NCBI RefSeq assembly: GCF_001281525.1
Contig: NZ_LGCI01000010.1
Span: forward strand, 943,442 to 1,007,441
Source of the DNA: Lysinibacillus macroides
Lineage (GTDB): Bacteria; Bacillota; Bacilli; Bacillales_A; Planococcaceae
Direction: 5' to 3'
DNA length: 64,000 nt
The position numbers were made by a program, and so were the translations under genes. Shown here in pieces: positions 8,024-15,613 of this stretch (positions are counted from its first letter, which is position 1; each line of letters opens with the position of its first letter). The notes under the pieces are model-generated. The model saw only the letters and a list, made by a program, of their open reading frames with translations, had not been told where the DNA came from and did not search any database.

Positions 8024-8116
8024 TTAGAACGGAAGATCCTCATCCATCACTTCTATTGGTGCTTTGCTATTTGCAAATGGGTCCTCATCCACTCGTGTAT
8101 AGCTTGGCTGGTTCAT
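8024..8116 (-). CDS. 30-residue peptide ending in an SSB C-terminal tail
   Basis: A short frame whose last residues are DPFANSKAPIEVMDEDLPF. This matches the C-terminal tail of bacterial single-strand DNA-binding proteins, including the acidic DEDLPF tip that binds partner enzymes. No OB-fold is encoded here or in the upstream gene. Its ATG overlaps the TGA of the 89-residue gene (ATGA), so it should be translated by coupling. It may be a remnant of a deleted ssb gene, or a functional free tail that competes for SSB partners. The match is clear; the role is inferred. Confidence 0.6.
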   Translation of the reverse strand: MNQPSYTRVDEDPFANSKAPIEVMDEDLPF

Positions 8117-8382
8117 AGGTTGTCTAAATACCGTAGCTGCTGCATGGCGTAGTGTGGACATTGGCTGTCGCTTAACCGCTTGTGGATGTCTTGTAAGACC
8201 GGAAGCGGGAACTGATACTCGCTAATCAGTTGATTGATATACTTGGCTACTTCCTCATGTGTCATGGATTGTGTCACTGCTCGTACCAGTGCTTGATCGG
8301 TACCGTTAGTAAAAGTTCCTTTAGCCTGCGCAACCTTTGCAAGATGGTTCCGCATGTTCATGTGCTCCTCATGTCTGCTCAT
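8113..8382 (-). CDS. Helical phage protein, unknown
   Basis: An 89-residue, mostly helical protein (MSRHEEHMNMRNHLAKVAQA) lying between the DnaD-type initiator and the SSB-tail peptide, in the place where loader or helper proteins of phage replication modules often sit. GGGTAGTGCG precedes the ATG weakly. No specific family recognised. Confidence 0.55.
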   Translation of the reverse strand: MSRHEEHMNMRNHLAKVAQAKGTFTNGTDQALVRAVTQSMTHEEVAKYINQLISEYQFPLPVLQDIHKRLSDSQCPHYAMQQLRYLDNL

Positions 8383-8386
8383 CGCA

Positions 8387-9394
8387 CTACCCCTTCCCTA
8401 ACATTTCCAAGATTTTCTGACGCTCTGCTTCAAAGTCCATGGTTGATGTTGATTCAGGTACATCAACTGGAATAGTGTCATTGCGGTTCTTAAACCACTC
8501 AGGTACAGGTGCTGTTTGCTGTTTTGGTGGATAATATCTTGGCGATTGATTACGTTGTTGTTTGGCTTGGATTTGTTGATTCTTCCAACGTAAATCCTCA
8601 GCTTCCACCGCTTCCAACGTTAAGAGTTTCTTGTTAAACCAATCTTTTAAGATGGTTTCCACATAACCCCAGTTTGTTTTTCCGTTCAGTACGGCTTTTT
8701 CCATCGCATGGATAACTAAAGGCTCTGACAGGTCATTTATCCATTGATCCATTTTGTAAATGATTAAAGAGCCCAGCGCCCCAAAATGATTTTGCTCGTA
8801 GAACGTAAATGCATTTTGTGCTGGAGGAGCGGTTTGCTTTTCTGCTGTTGCTGTGTTAGCAGGTGGCTCCTTATCATCATCAGTATTATTAATTAATCTT
8901 TCAGTACTTAGTAAATCAGTACTTGGTATATTAGTATTTAGTAGTCCTTGATTTTCCACGAATGGTTTTTCCACTCGTGGATTTTCCATGGATGGTTTTT
9001 CGGGGTATGGTTCTACCATAGGCTGATTTTCCATGGATGGTTTTTCAGGTAATGGCTGCTCTGGTTGTTGCTCCAATTCGCCATCCCCTTCAACTTGGGG
9101 TACTTCATAGACCACTGTGATCCAATCGAATTTACCGTTTTTGCCACGGCGTCTTTCTTTTTTGACATAGCCATACTTTTTCAATTCTGTGAGTGCTGTA
9201 TTAAAAGATGTCTCACCATCCGTTGCCCATTGCATAATTTCGCTATTATGAAATGTCCAATCATCAGGTTTAGAGAGCATAAATACATGGATGGCTATTG
9301 CTTTCCAACTCAGATTTTTATCATAAAGTGATGTATTATTTATGACTGTATAATCTTTATTTTTGACTACTCTTACGATGTTTTTATTCTCCAT
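8387..9394 (-). CDS. DnaD-domain phage replication initiator
   Basis: The 335-residue protein has an N-terminal winged-helix part (about residues 1-90) and a DnaD-like C-terminal domain (about 197-270; FYEQNHFGALGSLIIYKMDQ then W-I-N-D-L and G-Y-V-E-T-I-L-K-D-W). Such proteins open the phage origin and load the host helicase. The linker (about 110-150) repeats PEKPSMEN and MVE units. AGGAGG precedes the ATG. The gene adjoins the SSB tail and the ERF recombinase. Confidence 0.8.
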   Translation of the reverse strand: MENKNIVRVVKNKDYTVINNTSLYDKNLSWKAIAIHVFMLSKPDDWTFHNSEIMQWATDGETSFNTALTELKKYGYVKKERRRGKNGKFDWITVVYEVPQVEGDGELEQQPEQPLPEKPSMENQPMVEPYPEKPSMENPRVEKPFVENQGLLNTNIPSTDLLSTERLINNTDDDKEPPANTATAEKQTAPPAQNAFTFYEQNHFGALGSLIIYKMDQWINDLSEPLVIHAMEKAVLNGKTNWGYVETILKDWFNKKLLTLEAVEAEDLRWKNQQIQAKQQRNQSPRYYPPKQQTAPVPEWFKNRNDTIPVDVPESTSTMDFEAERQKILEMLGKG

Positions 9395-9406
9395 CCGCTG
9401 GTCCTC

Positions 9407-9586
9407 CTATAAAAATTTATCTAGCCTTTCACAAATGGCGAAGCTACCTTCGATTCTGATAATTTTGTAATGTGGGTAGCTTTGCCACATATAGCGGCGC
9501 ACTAGGCGATATAGCTCGGTTTCATCGCCTGCTGCTTGGTCAAAAATCCACTGCGGCAACAATACTCGGTGTGGCACGTCATTCAT
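9407..9586 (-). CDS. Small phage protein coupled to the ERF gene
   Basis: A 59-codon frame (MNDVPHRVLLPQWIFDQAAG) whose ATG at 9586 overlaps the TGA of the recombinase gene. It ends 13 bases before the initiator gene, and its stop is inside that gene's ribosome site region. Unknown function; the position suggests a replication helper. Confidence 0.5.
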   Translation of the reverse strand: MNDVPHRVLLPQWIFDQAAGDETELYRLVRRYMWQSYPHYKIIRIEGSFAICERLDKFL

Positions 9587-10293
9587 TCGGTCACCTTAGT
9601 AGATAACAAATGATTGATTAACATATTTGCCTCTTTTGCTGTTAACGATTTGGAATGCTTGTCTGGAATCCAACAAGCTTGTAATGCACCGTTGTAAACG
9701 GTTTGTACATCTGCCCCAAAAGCTTGTGCTACTTTTGCTAATGCTTTTTTCAGTTCTGTATACTGGGCACCTGACATTTTTTCTTTTTCTGCATCTATTG
9801 ATTGTTGAGCAGACTCTTGCACTGGCGGTTGATTTTGCGGCGGTGGCTGCTGCTGATAAGCATAATCATTGCCACTCATGCCGTTCGCATCATCGTCTTT
9901 TTCAGTCGCCAGCCCTAACATGGCTGCCAAACTATACCGCTTCATATAAGTGATTTGCCCCCCGAAATCTTGCATGCTATTAGCTGCTGGGAATTTAAGT
10001 GGGAACGACTTAGCATACTCTCCTGATTCGTGCAAAATAATCGTTTCCACACAGGCAAAGATCGTATTCCCCTCCGCTTGCGTATAGCTGTTCTGCATAA
10101 TAGTTAATTTATTTGCAACAAATACAGGCTTTACTGCGTCCAAAATGCCGTTTAAATCGGTATACTCGAATGTGTAAGAGCGCCCAGTTTTCGTACGCAC
10201 TTCTACCTTTGTATTGTGCTTAGGCGTTTGAATAACAGCCCATGATTTGGCTAACGCAGCCGCAATATTGGTATTACTCTCTGAAAAAATCAT
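9583..10293 (-). CDS. ERF-family single-strand annealing recombinase
   Basis: A 236-residue protein whose first 150 residues follow the ERF pattern (F-S-E-S-N-T-N-I-A-A-A-L-A-K, Y-T-D-L-N-G-I-L-D-A-V, Q-D-F-G-G-Q-I-T-Y-M-K-R-Y and L-A-T-E-K-D-D-D-A-N). A proline/glutamine linker follows (about 155-180). ERF proteins anneal complementary strands during phage replication and recombination. The GGAGGG ribosome site is clear. Confidence 0.85.
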   Translation of the reverse strand: MIFSESNTNIAAALAKSWAVIQTPKHNTKVEVRTKTGRSYTFEYTDLNGILDAVKPVFVANKLTIMQNSYTQAEGNTIFACVETIILHESGEYAKSFPLKFPAANSMQDFGGQITYMKRYSLAAMLGLATEKDDDANGMSGNDYAYQQQPPPQNQPPVQESAQQSIDAEKEKMSGAQYTELKKALAKVAQAFGADVQTVYNGALQACWIPDKHSKSLTAKEANMLINHLLSTKVTE

Positions 10294-10330
10294 CGTATCC
10301 CTCCTAACCTATTGATTTCTTGAAGCCAAT

Positions 10331-10399
10331 GGCGTACAATATTTGTAACTTATTTTTAAAATGGTATTTTTTAAACCACTGCTGGAACAGTGGTTTTTT
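10331..10399 (+). ncRNA. Possible short plus-strand transcript (cassette 3)
   Basis: TACAAT (10335-10340) is followed by a 9-bp hairpin (10373-10381 with 10388-10396, loop CTGGAA) and a T-run that overlaps the stop of the minus gene ending at 10398. It lacks the extended TG found in cassettes 1 and 2, so the promoter is weaker. The hairpin is a good intrinsic terminator. Confidence 0.35.
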
Positions 10400-10634
10400 A
10401 ATTGTGATAGGAGTAAATTTCTACACCATCGATAAAAACAAAAGTTTTATTATTAAACATGTTCCCTTCATAACTAACTGTCTTCACACCTTCTAATTCC
10501 AAAAGTGTATTTTCGTTATTAATCAAAATTTCGACCTTATCTGTATGAGCGATCACGACATTCAATACATCCTTCTCAAGGTCACATTTCTTAATAACAT
10601 CTATTGCTAACTGTAATTTCTCGCAAATGGACAT
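10398..10634 (-). CDS. Small phage protein, unknown
   Basis: A 78-residue protein (MSICEKLQLAIDVIKKCDLE) predicted as helix followed by strands. GAGGTG lies before the ATG. It is preceded by a strongly structured leader (10666-10754), so its expression may be controlled by RNA folding. Not recognised. Confidence 0.55.
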   Translation of the reverse strand: MSICEKLQLAIDVIKKCDLEKDVLNVVIAHTDKVEILINNENTLLELEGVKTVSYEGNMFNNKTFVFIDGVEIYSYHN

Positions 10635-10665
10635 AATTTCACCTCATTTCTGACGGGCAATCCCA

Positions 10666-10754
10666 TCAAGCAGCCTACAACCTTGGCAAACCGTCAAGGG
10701 GAGGAACGGAGTTGTAGACTGCTTGACGAGAGCGAGATCACACTCGCAAACGTC
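10666..10754 (-). ncRNA. Structured leader element upstream of the 10634 gene
   Basis: Two 16-base arms (10666-10681 with 10711-10726, 15 of 16 paired) enclose an inner hairpin CCTTG/CAAGG (10681-10685, 10695-10699). A second stem, GACG-GCGAG with CTCGC-CGTC, lies at 10725-10754. No open frame covers it. It could act as a leader RNA of the minus gene, a plus-strand RNA or a replication origin. Confidence 0.45.
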
Positions 10755-10762
10755 TAATTTTG

Positions 10763-10831
10763 TGATATAATTATTCATAACTAAACTTAGTTTCGCTGTT
10801 TAATCGGGCCAACGATTAAGCAGCTTTTTTT
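10763..10831 (+). ncRNA. Predicted short plus-strand transcript (cassette 2)
   Basis: Extended -10 TGATATAAT (10763-10771), then a lead-in CTTAGTTTC, then a 12-bp hairpin (10795-10806 with 10813-10824, one G-U pair, loop GGCCAA) and seven Ts. The T-run overlaps the stop of the minus gene ending at 10830. Layout and loop match cassette 1. Confidence 0.45.
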
Positions 10832-11021
10832 ATTGCCAGCAAGCAATAATGATCGGGATACCAATGGCAATCATACATAGACCACATTTAACACAAAACT
10901 CCTTATGTTTTTGATCGCGGTCATCATCTGACATATAAAAATAATTCACTAACCACTTCACCATCTGAACCACCAATTTCCAGTAGCTGCCAACCGTTGT
11001 TGTAACGATAACTTGTCCCAT
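10830..11021 (-). CDS. Small phage protein with C-terminal membrane segment
   Basis: A 63-residue protein with a charged middle (DDDRDQKHKEF), two cysteines near residues 43-46 and 49, and a C-terminal hydrophobic stretch (about 46-62, CMIAIGIPIIIACW). It may be a tail-anchored membrane protein. No family recognised. Confidence 0.5.
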   Translation of the reverse strand: MGQVIVTTTVGSYWKLVVQMVKWLVNYFYMSDDDRDQKHKEFCVKCGLCMIAIGIPIIIACWQ

Positions 11022-11043
11022 TTTTTACTTCTAAAGATTCTCG

Positions 11044-11409
11044 TTAGCAAGTTTCTTCACCACCGCCCTGGAGTAGCTCTAGTACGTCTAAAATCGTACT
11101 CACACGTGCCTGCTGCAACGATACTTGGTGATTACAAAGTTCTAAGAAATCATCTTCGCCAGAAGCATTCTTAGCTTGGTGTATCAAAATTTCTAACAAT
11201 TCTTGTTCTTGCTTAAAACGTTGCTCGATTTTCGCTAACAACTTCTTATTTTCACGCTCAGCAGCTAACCATTTACGATGTAGGTCCACAAATTGCGCTC
11301 TAATGTCCATCACGCTCATGCCGTTATTGCCTGCTAACATTTCTTGTAGATGATCTATTTCCTTGAATGCATCCAACAATTCATCCTTTAAAACTTTTAA
11401 AGCATCCAC
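11044..11409 (-). CDS. Coiled-coil phage protein
   Basis: A 121-residue, largely helical and charged protein (MDALKVLKDELLDAFKEIDH), predicted coiled coil over about residues 1-90. AGGAGGG precedes the ATG. Its first residues resemble the start of the frame at 11952 (MDALEKLN), so the two may be paralogues. Confidence 0.55.
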   Translation of the reverse strand: MDALKVLKDELLDAFKEIDHLQEMLAGNNGMSVMDIRAQFVDLHRKWLAAERENKKLLAKIEQRFKQEQELLEILIHQAKNASGEDDFLELCNHQVSLQQARVSTILDVLELLQGGGEETC

Positions 11410-11420
11410 TTATTTCCCTC

Positions 11421-11678
11421 CTACCAGTACTTATTGCGATTTTTATAATAATCATATAAATTTCCTCTTTTTAAGCACTGCACTTTAGTGTGAATCGCAC
11501 GTTCCGTTTTACCGATTGCAAATGCTATCGTTCTTACGTGATCAATCTCATAAAACTTACAGATATATTCAAGTTCCCTTTCCGTAAAAGGTTTCCCATG
11601 TGAGAAATGAAATTTAGGATGATAATTCATTCGTCCTTGCTTGTCATACGTGATTTCAGCGCCTTTAACCTTCACCAC
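11421..11678 (-). CDS. Probable DNA-binding phage protein (SANT/HTH-like)
   Basis: An 85-residue protein, GTG start, whose residues 30-75 read like a homeodomain/SANT-type three-helix unit (FTERELEYICKFYEIDHVRT then IAFAIGKTERAIHTKVQCLK). Such small proteins occur in phage early regions and may regulate transcription. The exact target is unknown. Confidence 0.55.
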   Translation of the reverse strand: MVKVKGAEITYDKQGRMNYHPKFHFSHGKPFTERELEYICKFYEIDHVRTIAFAIGKTERAIHTKVQCLKRGNLYDYYKNRNKYW

Positions 11679-11838
11679 TGCTACTCACCTGCCCTTCAAT
11701 TGCCATTTAACTTCTTCAACACCCTCTTTTCACAAAAGAAATGTACATATATTAATCTTTACTTTAATGTCATATGTCGCCACGCCCTAGGCTTGATCCG
11801 CAAGTTTCTTCACCACCTGTGCTTTTTTCCTTGCAAGT

Positions 11839-11952
11839 TTAACTCAGCCGCAATTGCCCCTTGCAAGCAAGCATCCTGATTTCTACTGTTAGATCTTCAA
11901 TCCAAGCTAGTTCTCTATTAATCTGGTGATTCAGTTTTTCTAAAGCATCCAA
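11839..11952 (-). pseudogene. Short coiled-coil frame, TTG start, possibly frameshifted
   Basis: AGGAGG lies 9 bases before a TTG at 11952, giving 37 codons (MDALEKLNHQINRELAWIED). After about residue 24 another frame continues plausibly with QDACLQGAIAAELNLQGKKH, so a frameshift near 11876-11880 may have shortened a roughly 47-residue protein. The region 11679-11838 holds no other convincing gene. Confidence 0.35.
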
Positions 11953-12215
11953 TTGAATAATCCTCCTATAAACATGGGTACTGTTTGTAAAAACTGTACT
12001 GCTGCATCTGCACTAAATAACGCTGCTATAACTGCATCCTGAGAATTTGTAATTGCTGCAGCTCGTGCTAGAAATTTAGCCTCGCAAGCGATGATATTTT
12101 GCTCAATACGGCTAATTGTTGACTGCGTAGTATGCATAAGCTCTGCAAATGCCTCCTGTGATAACTTTGCTCGTTTACGGCATCTTTTGATGAGTGCTCC
12201 AATATCTACATGCAT
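11940..12215 (-). CDS. Small HTH (XRE) regulator
   Basis: The 91-residue protein has an XRE helix-turn-helix in its first 60 residues (IGALIKRCRKRAKLSQEAFA, then ELMHTTQSTISRIEQ). The tail is hydrophobic, ending MFIGGLFNWML. GGGGG is 7 bases before the ATG at 12215. The frame extends to 12320 without a site. It probably controls the phage early operon in which it lies. Confidence 0.7.
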   Translation of the reverse strand: MHVDIGALIKRCRKRAKLSQEAFAELMHTTQSTISRIEQNIIACEAKFLARAAAITNSQDAVIAALFSADAAVQFLQTVPMFIGGLFNWML

Positions 12216-12346
12216 AATGACACCCCCTTCCATGCAGAAAGTGCATATTATGCTTACCACGCATGGTATCGTCAGTAAGTTAGCTTTATAGTTGAGATAA
12301 TAAGAGGTTGTTTGCCCCAACTTCTTTGTAAGAATGGGTTGGAATT

Positions 12347-12362
12347 GTACATCTGCCCGATA
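12347..12362. repeat. 16-bp repeat, copy 1 of 2
   Basis: GTACATCTGCCCGATA is identical to 19449-19464, same orientation. One copy lies after the 12372 gene and one before the integrase. A chance match of this length is possible in 64 kb. Confidence 0.35.
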
Positions 12363-12371
12363 TATTTATTT

Positions 12372-12677
12372 TTAATCCCATTCATTCAAGATTTCTCGGA
12401 GTGCTTCAAAGCTACCTTCGTACATCCAAATGCGTAAACCGTTACCGTTATTTCTACGTTCGAATTGTTTCATACGTGGGTCCTTTAAAACGTGCTTATC
12501 AAGGTACTCCTTTTTGATGCCTGTGGACAAAGACATTTGCTCAATCGTCCACGATATAAGGGCAGGCCTTGCATGATCCATAAGCATTTTGTCTAATACG
12601 GCTAATACTTTTTCGCGTGTAATACCAGATAATGCAAAGATACTTTGAATCACTTCGCTTTCTGATTGTGCTAACAT
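12372..12677 (-). CDS. Phage DNA-binding protein, DUF771-like
   Basis: A 101-residue protein whose C-terminal half (W-T-I-E-Q-M-S-L-S-T-G-I-K-K-E-Y-L, then K-H-V-L-K-D-P and a final W-M-Y-E-G-S) resembles the DUF771 phage family, thought to be HTH-like regulators or excisionase relatives. GGAGG precedes the ATG. Identification is from memory of the pattern. Confidence 0.5.
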   Translation of the reverse strand: MLAQSESEVIQSIFALSGITREKVLAVLDKMLMDHARPALISWTIEQMSLSTGIKKEYLDKHVLKDPRMKQFERRNNGNGLRIWMYEGSFEALREILNEWD

Positions 12678-12695
12678 CGAAATCCTCCTTTAAAC

Positions 12696-13400
12696 TTATT
12701 TAACTAATTGAAGTTGTTGTTTGTTATAACTCTCAATTTCGATTTCAAGTGAGGTACTAGGTCGCCATTTGGAAATAAAGTAAACTGCATCATCAAACTT
12801 TGTTTTAGGTAATTCACTGTAGCGCGGAAGTTGGAAGTGCCTTTTGAAATCACGCCATAATTCAGCAAATGCCTTGCGAGCAACAGCGTTATATGCCGCT
12901 GAATCATAGCCTCCAAGCACTTCTAGCACTTTCGCTTTTCCTTGTGCATTAAGCGCAAATTCCTGCGCACCATCAATGCGCATATGATCTTTCAAATATT
13001 CCACATCGCCTTTTATCATCTTGATTTCCTGATAATTTTTAAGTGATGTTTGTAGTGCTAGTTCAACTGGATCACTTGGCAATTGATGTTGGATATGTTG
13101 TTCCATTTCGTTAAAACGCTCGATGTATTGAACAGCGAATTGAGTACCCTTTTCACCAGTCATTCGAGTACTGTATAATTCACAGCCTTTTTTAGTAAGT
13201 AGAACACACTCCCTAAATTCACCTTTTTTATCTTTGTAATCTGATTGAAGGAAGTATTTTTCAACCACCACACTTTTGTGGTCGTTCCCTTCTGTTAAGT
13301 GATTAACAATTGTACGAATATCACGCAATACTTGATCGTGTCTACGACCAACCATTTCTGCAACTTCTAAACTTGAGATATTTCTTGGTAATTGATTCAT
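12696..13400 (-). CDS. Rha/ORF6C antirepressor-like regulator
   Basis: A 234-residue protein with an N-terminal Rha domain (about 1-105; SSLEVAEMVGRRHDQVLRDI, then L-L-T-K-K-G-C) and a C-terminal ORF6C-type domain (about 115-225). Proteins of this design in temperate phages relieve repression or regulate development. GGGAGG sits 7 bases before the ATG. It is the first gene of the leftward series after the plus-strand gene at 13479. Confidence 0.85.
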   Translation of the reverse strand: MNQLPRNISSLEVAEMVGRRHDQVLRDIRTIVNHLTEGNDHKSVVVEKYFLQSDYKDKKGEFRECVLLTKKGCELYSTRMTGEKGTQFAVQYIERFNEMEQHIQHQLPSDPVELALQTSLKNYQEIKMIKGDVEYLKDHMRIDGAQEFALNAQGKAKVLEVLGGYDSAAYNAVARKAFAELWRDFKRHFQLPRYSELPKTKFDDAVYFISKWRPSTSLEIEIESYNKQQLQLVK

Positions 13401-13478
13401 GATAAAACCTCCCGATTTTTATTAAAGGCTTCCATCCTCTTTTGTCGAATATTGACAGATAGAAAGGAGTTGTTAATA

Positions 13479-14096
13479 ATGTCTTCAAAAAAAATATCTG
13501 TTGGACTTACTCAATTTACTGACTTTACTTTTAAAGGCGTTACTGGAAAAACCTCAATGGTTAGGCAAATAAAATATCAAGATGAATACAATCCTGCTTT
13601 TGATTACTGGAAACCTTTACGAGATGGGATTCGAAAATTTCATGAGAACGAATATAGTAACGATTACTTGCTTTCTCTTGCTAAAAAGGTGACTCAAGCT
13701 AAACAAAAGAATTATCTTGAAGCAGTCAAAGCACATTTGAAATTTATTAAAAATAAAAAAATTGAATGGTTTGAACCCGGCAAATCCAATTGGTATAGCG
13801 AATATATAACTGTCCGTTCATCACCAGAACTTGGATTAAAAATTGATGGTGTTTCATACTTAATCAAGTTGTATTTCAAAGGGAAGGACGAACGAATTGA
13901 TAAAAATAAATGCCGCTCATCTTTGACACTATTAAATCAATCTGATTTCACCATTGAGCATGTTCCTGATGTAAAACCTGCAATTTTAAACGTCCAAAAA
14001 GGTAAATTAATTTCAGATGAACCCTCCACTGAAGATCACCTAATTGCTCTTGAATCTGAAGCAGCACAATTTATGGTCATCTGGAATAAAATTTAA
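13479..14096 (+). CDS. Orphan plus-strand phage gene, unknown
   Basis: A 205-residue protein (MSSKKISVGLTQFTDFTFKG) with many lysines and no membrane segment. AGAAAGGAG lies 8 bases before the ATG at 13479; the longer frame from 13392 overlaps the Rha start and has no site. It runs against all neighbours and is AT-rich, as expected of a moron, an independently expressed accessory phage gene. I do not recognise it. A role in host protection is possible but only a guess from position. Confidence 0.65.
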   Translation: MSSKKISVGLTQFTDFTFKGVTGKTSMVRQIKYQDEYNPAFDYWKPLRDGIRKFHENEYSNDYLLSLAKKVTQAKQKNYLEAVKAHLKFIKNKKIEWFEPGKSNWYSEYITVRSSPELGLKIDGVSYLIKLYFKGKDERIDKNKCRSSLTLLNQSDFTIEHVPDVKPAILNVQKGKLISDEPSTEDHLIALESEAAQFMVIWNKI

Positions 14097-14266
14097 TCAA
14101 GTTCTAATTCAAACCCCTGTTCACTATTTATTTGTGCACATGTTTCACAAATCCAAAATTCTTCGTAACAATGAAGAACGCCAAATTTATGTGAACATTG
14201 GCTACACTTCCTATTTTTAAGAAAAGCATTAAGTAAAATGAGATAATGGCGCATATTACGAAACAT
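14093..14266 (-). CDS. Small zinc-ribbon phage protein
   Basis: A 57-codon frame with CSQCSHKFG near residue 21 and WICETC near residue 38, a four-cysteine zinc site. AGGAGG is 7 bases before the ATG. Its stop overlaps the end of the convergent 13479 gene by a few bases. Confidence 0.55.
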   Translation of the reverse strand: MFRNMRHYLILLNAFLKNRKCSQCSHKFGVLHCYEEFWICETCAQINSEQGFELELD

Positions 14267-14276
14267 GCTTAACCTC

Positions 14277-14435
14277 CTAATCTATATTAATTAATACTCG
14301 TGCAGGACCAGTAAATTCATGTACACGCTGGTCTTGTACAATTTGAAATTTTTCGTAAGGTGGAATAATGATTTCTGTCACACCTTCACGATTAGCTAGT
14401 TGTTCGTAAAGCTCTTTGGTAGATTGCTGTTCCAT
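14277..14435 (-). CDS. BC1881-family small phage protein
   Basis: A 52-codon frame (MEQQSTKELYEQLANREGVT, then E-I-I-I-P-P-Y-E and G-P-A-R-V-L-I-N) matching the BC1881-type family of short phage proteins. AGGAG is 8 bases before the ATG. Function unknown. Confidence 0.6.
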   Translation of the reverse strand: MEQQSTKELYEQLANREGVTEIIIPPYEKFQIVQDQRVHEFTGPARVLINID

Positions 14436-14440
14436 GCATC

Positions 14441-14632
14441 TCACTCCTTTCTTAGATCGTCTAAACTTACTTCCAAAGCATCAGCGATTTTACACATAAC
14501 ACGAAATGTTGGATTTGGATTTTCACTGTTTTCTATCATTTGGAGTGTAGATTCATTTACTCCTGATAGTTTGGCAAGTCGATACCTTGATAACTTGCGG
14601 TATTCTCTTAGTTCTTTCACACGAATTTTCAA
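14441..14632 (-). CDS. Small XRE regulator, TTG start
   Basis: A 63-residue helix-turn-helix protein (KELREYRKLSRYRLAKLSGV, N-E-S-T-L-Q-M-I-E-N) of Cro/MerR-like size. AAAGGAG is 8 bases before a TTG at 14632; no ATG has a site. It is divergent from the 14726 gene, and a palindrome lies between them. Confidence 0.7.
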   Translation of the reverse strand: MKIRVKELREYRKLSRYRLAKLSGVNESTLQMIENSENPNPTFRVMCKIADALEVSLDDLRKE

Positions 14633-14662
14633 TATATAGGCTCCTTTCTTTTTGAACACCAC

Positions 14663-14680
14663 AATATAATGTGTTATATT
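14663..14680. promoter_or_regulatory. Palindromic operator candidate
   Basis: AATATAA-TGTG-TTATATT is a perfect 7-bp inverted repeat in the 93-bp gap between the divergent genes 14632 and 14726, a natural site for the small XRE regulator. It also offers -10-like TATAAT and TATATT sequences on both strands. Confidence 0.45.
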
Positions 14681-14725
14681 CAATTAGTAAGAACATTTAT
14701 TCTATATTGAAATGAGGTAATACAT

Positions 14726-15259
14726 ATGAATATTGAGCAACTAAAAAAACTCGAAGACCTGAAACAAACCCAGACAACGATATCAGAATTACTAACAAAA
14801 GCCGAGGAAGTGAAAGTTAATCGTTTAATTCAAGATTCTATTTCTGAGTTTTCATCATTTTTCGAAACAAAAGGATTTGAAGTTTCAAAGTCAGCTAATT
14901 TTACTAAAGCTGTGTACGGAACTTCGGAATTTATATTGCATCACGACATTTCTGACAAAAGATATTTCATCTTCCATTTTATTTTTGAGCTAGAATGCAA
15001 AACATTTGATTCCCAACAATATTCAATCGGAATTAATCCTAAACCATCGAATGATGGAAGTTATGCTCCTAGAACATCTGGCGATTCACTACAATGGGAG
15101 ATAGAAAAAATCGAGAGAAGTATCCACATTTTGAAACAAGAATTAGAAACTGTAGATACAAATCCATGGTGCTTTTCTATTAAAAATGATACCGAGAAGG
15201 AATATTCCAAGACTACATTCGATTCTATGGATGAATTACTTAATGAGCTATTCCAATAA
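14726..15259 (+). CDS. Orphan plus-strand phage gene, unknown
   Basis: A 177-residue protein with a helical start (about 1-45), a central part with aromatic strands (FHFIFELECK) and a second helix (about 125-150). GAGGTAA precedes the ATG. It overlaps the convergent 15240 gene by 20 bases. Expression is divergent from the XRE gene at 14632, so it may be controlled by it. I do not recognise the family. Confidence 0.6.
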   Translation: MNIEQLKKLEDLKQTQTTISELLTKAEEVKVNRLIQDSISEFSSFFETKGFEVSKSANFTKAVYGTSEFILHHDISDKRYFIFHFIFELECKTFDSQQYSIGINPKPSNDGSYAPRTSGDSLQWEIEKIERSIHILKQELETVDTNPWCFSIKNDTEKEYSKTTFDSMDELLNELFQ

Positions 15260-15557
15260 TGATTTGTTTATGTCCTAATGCTGATTCAATTTGCTTGATA
15301 GCATTTAATTCATCTTTTTCTTTTAATTGCTCTAATTGATACTGATAGTACGGATTTTCAAAGCAAATATTTGATAACTTGACTCGCACATGTTTCTCTC
15401 TTAACTCATCAATAACTAAAGAGTTTTCATCATTACGGGAAGTTACTGTTGTAGCAGCCAACTTCCCTGCTGTTTCGCCTGCATGAAAAGCAAGTTCTAC
15501 TAAATGTTGTTCTAACATAGCTACTCGTTCTTCGAGTTTTTTCAATCGTTGTTCCAT
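15240..15557 (-). CDS. Coiled-coil phage protein
   Basis: A 105-residue protein (MEQRLKKLEERVAMLEQHLV) with heptad-like leucines over residues 1-25 and a second helical region. GGGGTGAG precedes the ATG. It lies between the Cro-like regulator and the 14726 gene; the family is not recognised. Confidence 0.55.
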   Translation of the reverse strand: MEQRLKKLEERVAMLEQHLVELAFHAGETAGKLAATTVTSRNDENSLVIDELREKHVRVKLSNICFENPYYQYQLEQLKEKDELNAIKQIESALGHKQIIIGIAH

Positions 15558-15613
15558 GTTCTCACCCCTTTCTCTTTAGTTGTTTGAGGAGATTGAATTG
15601 TTAGTAGGAAATT

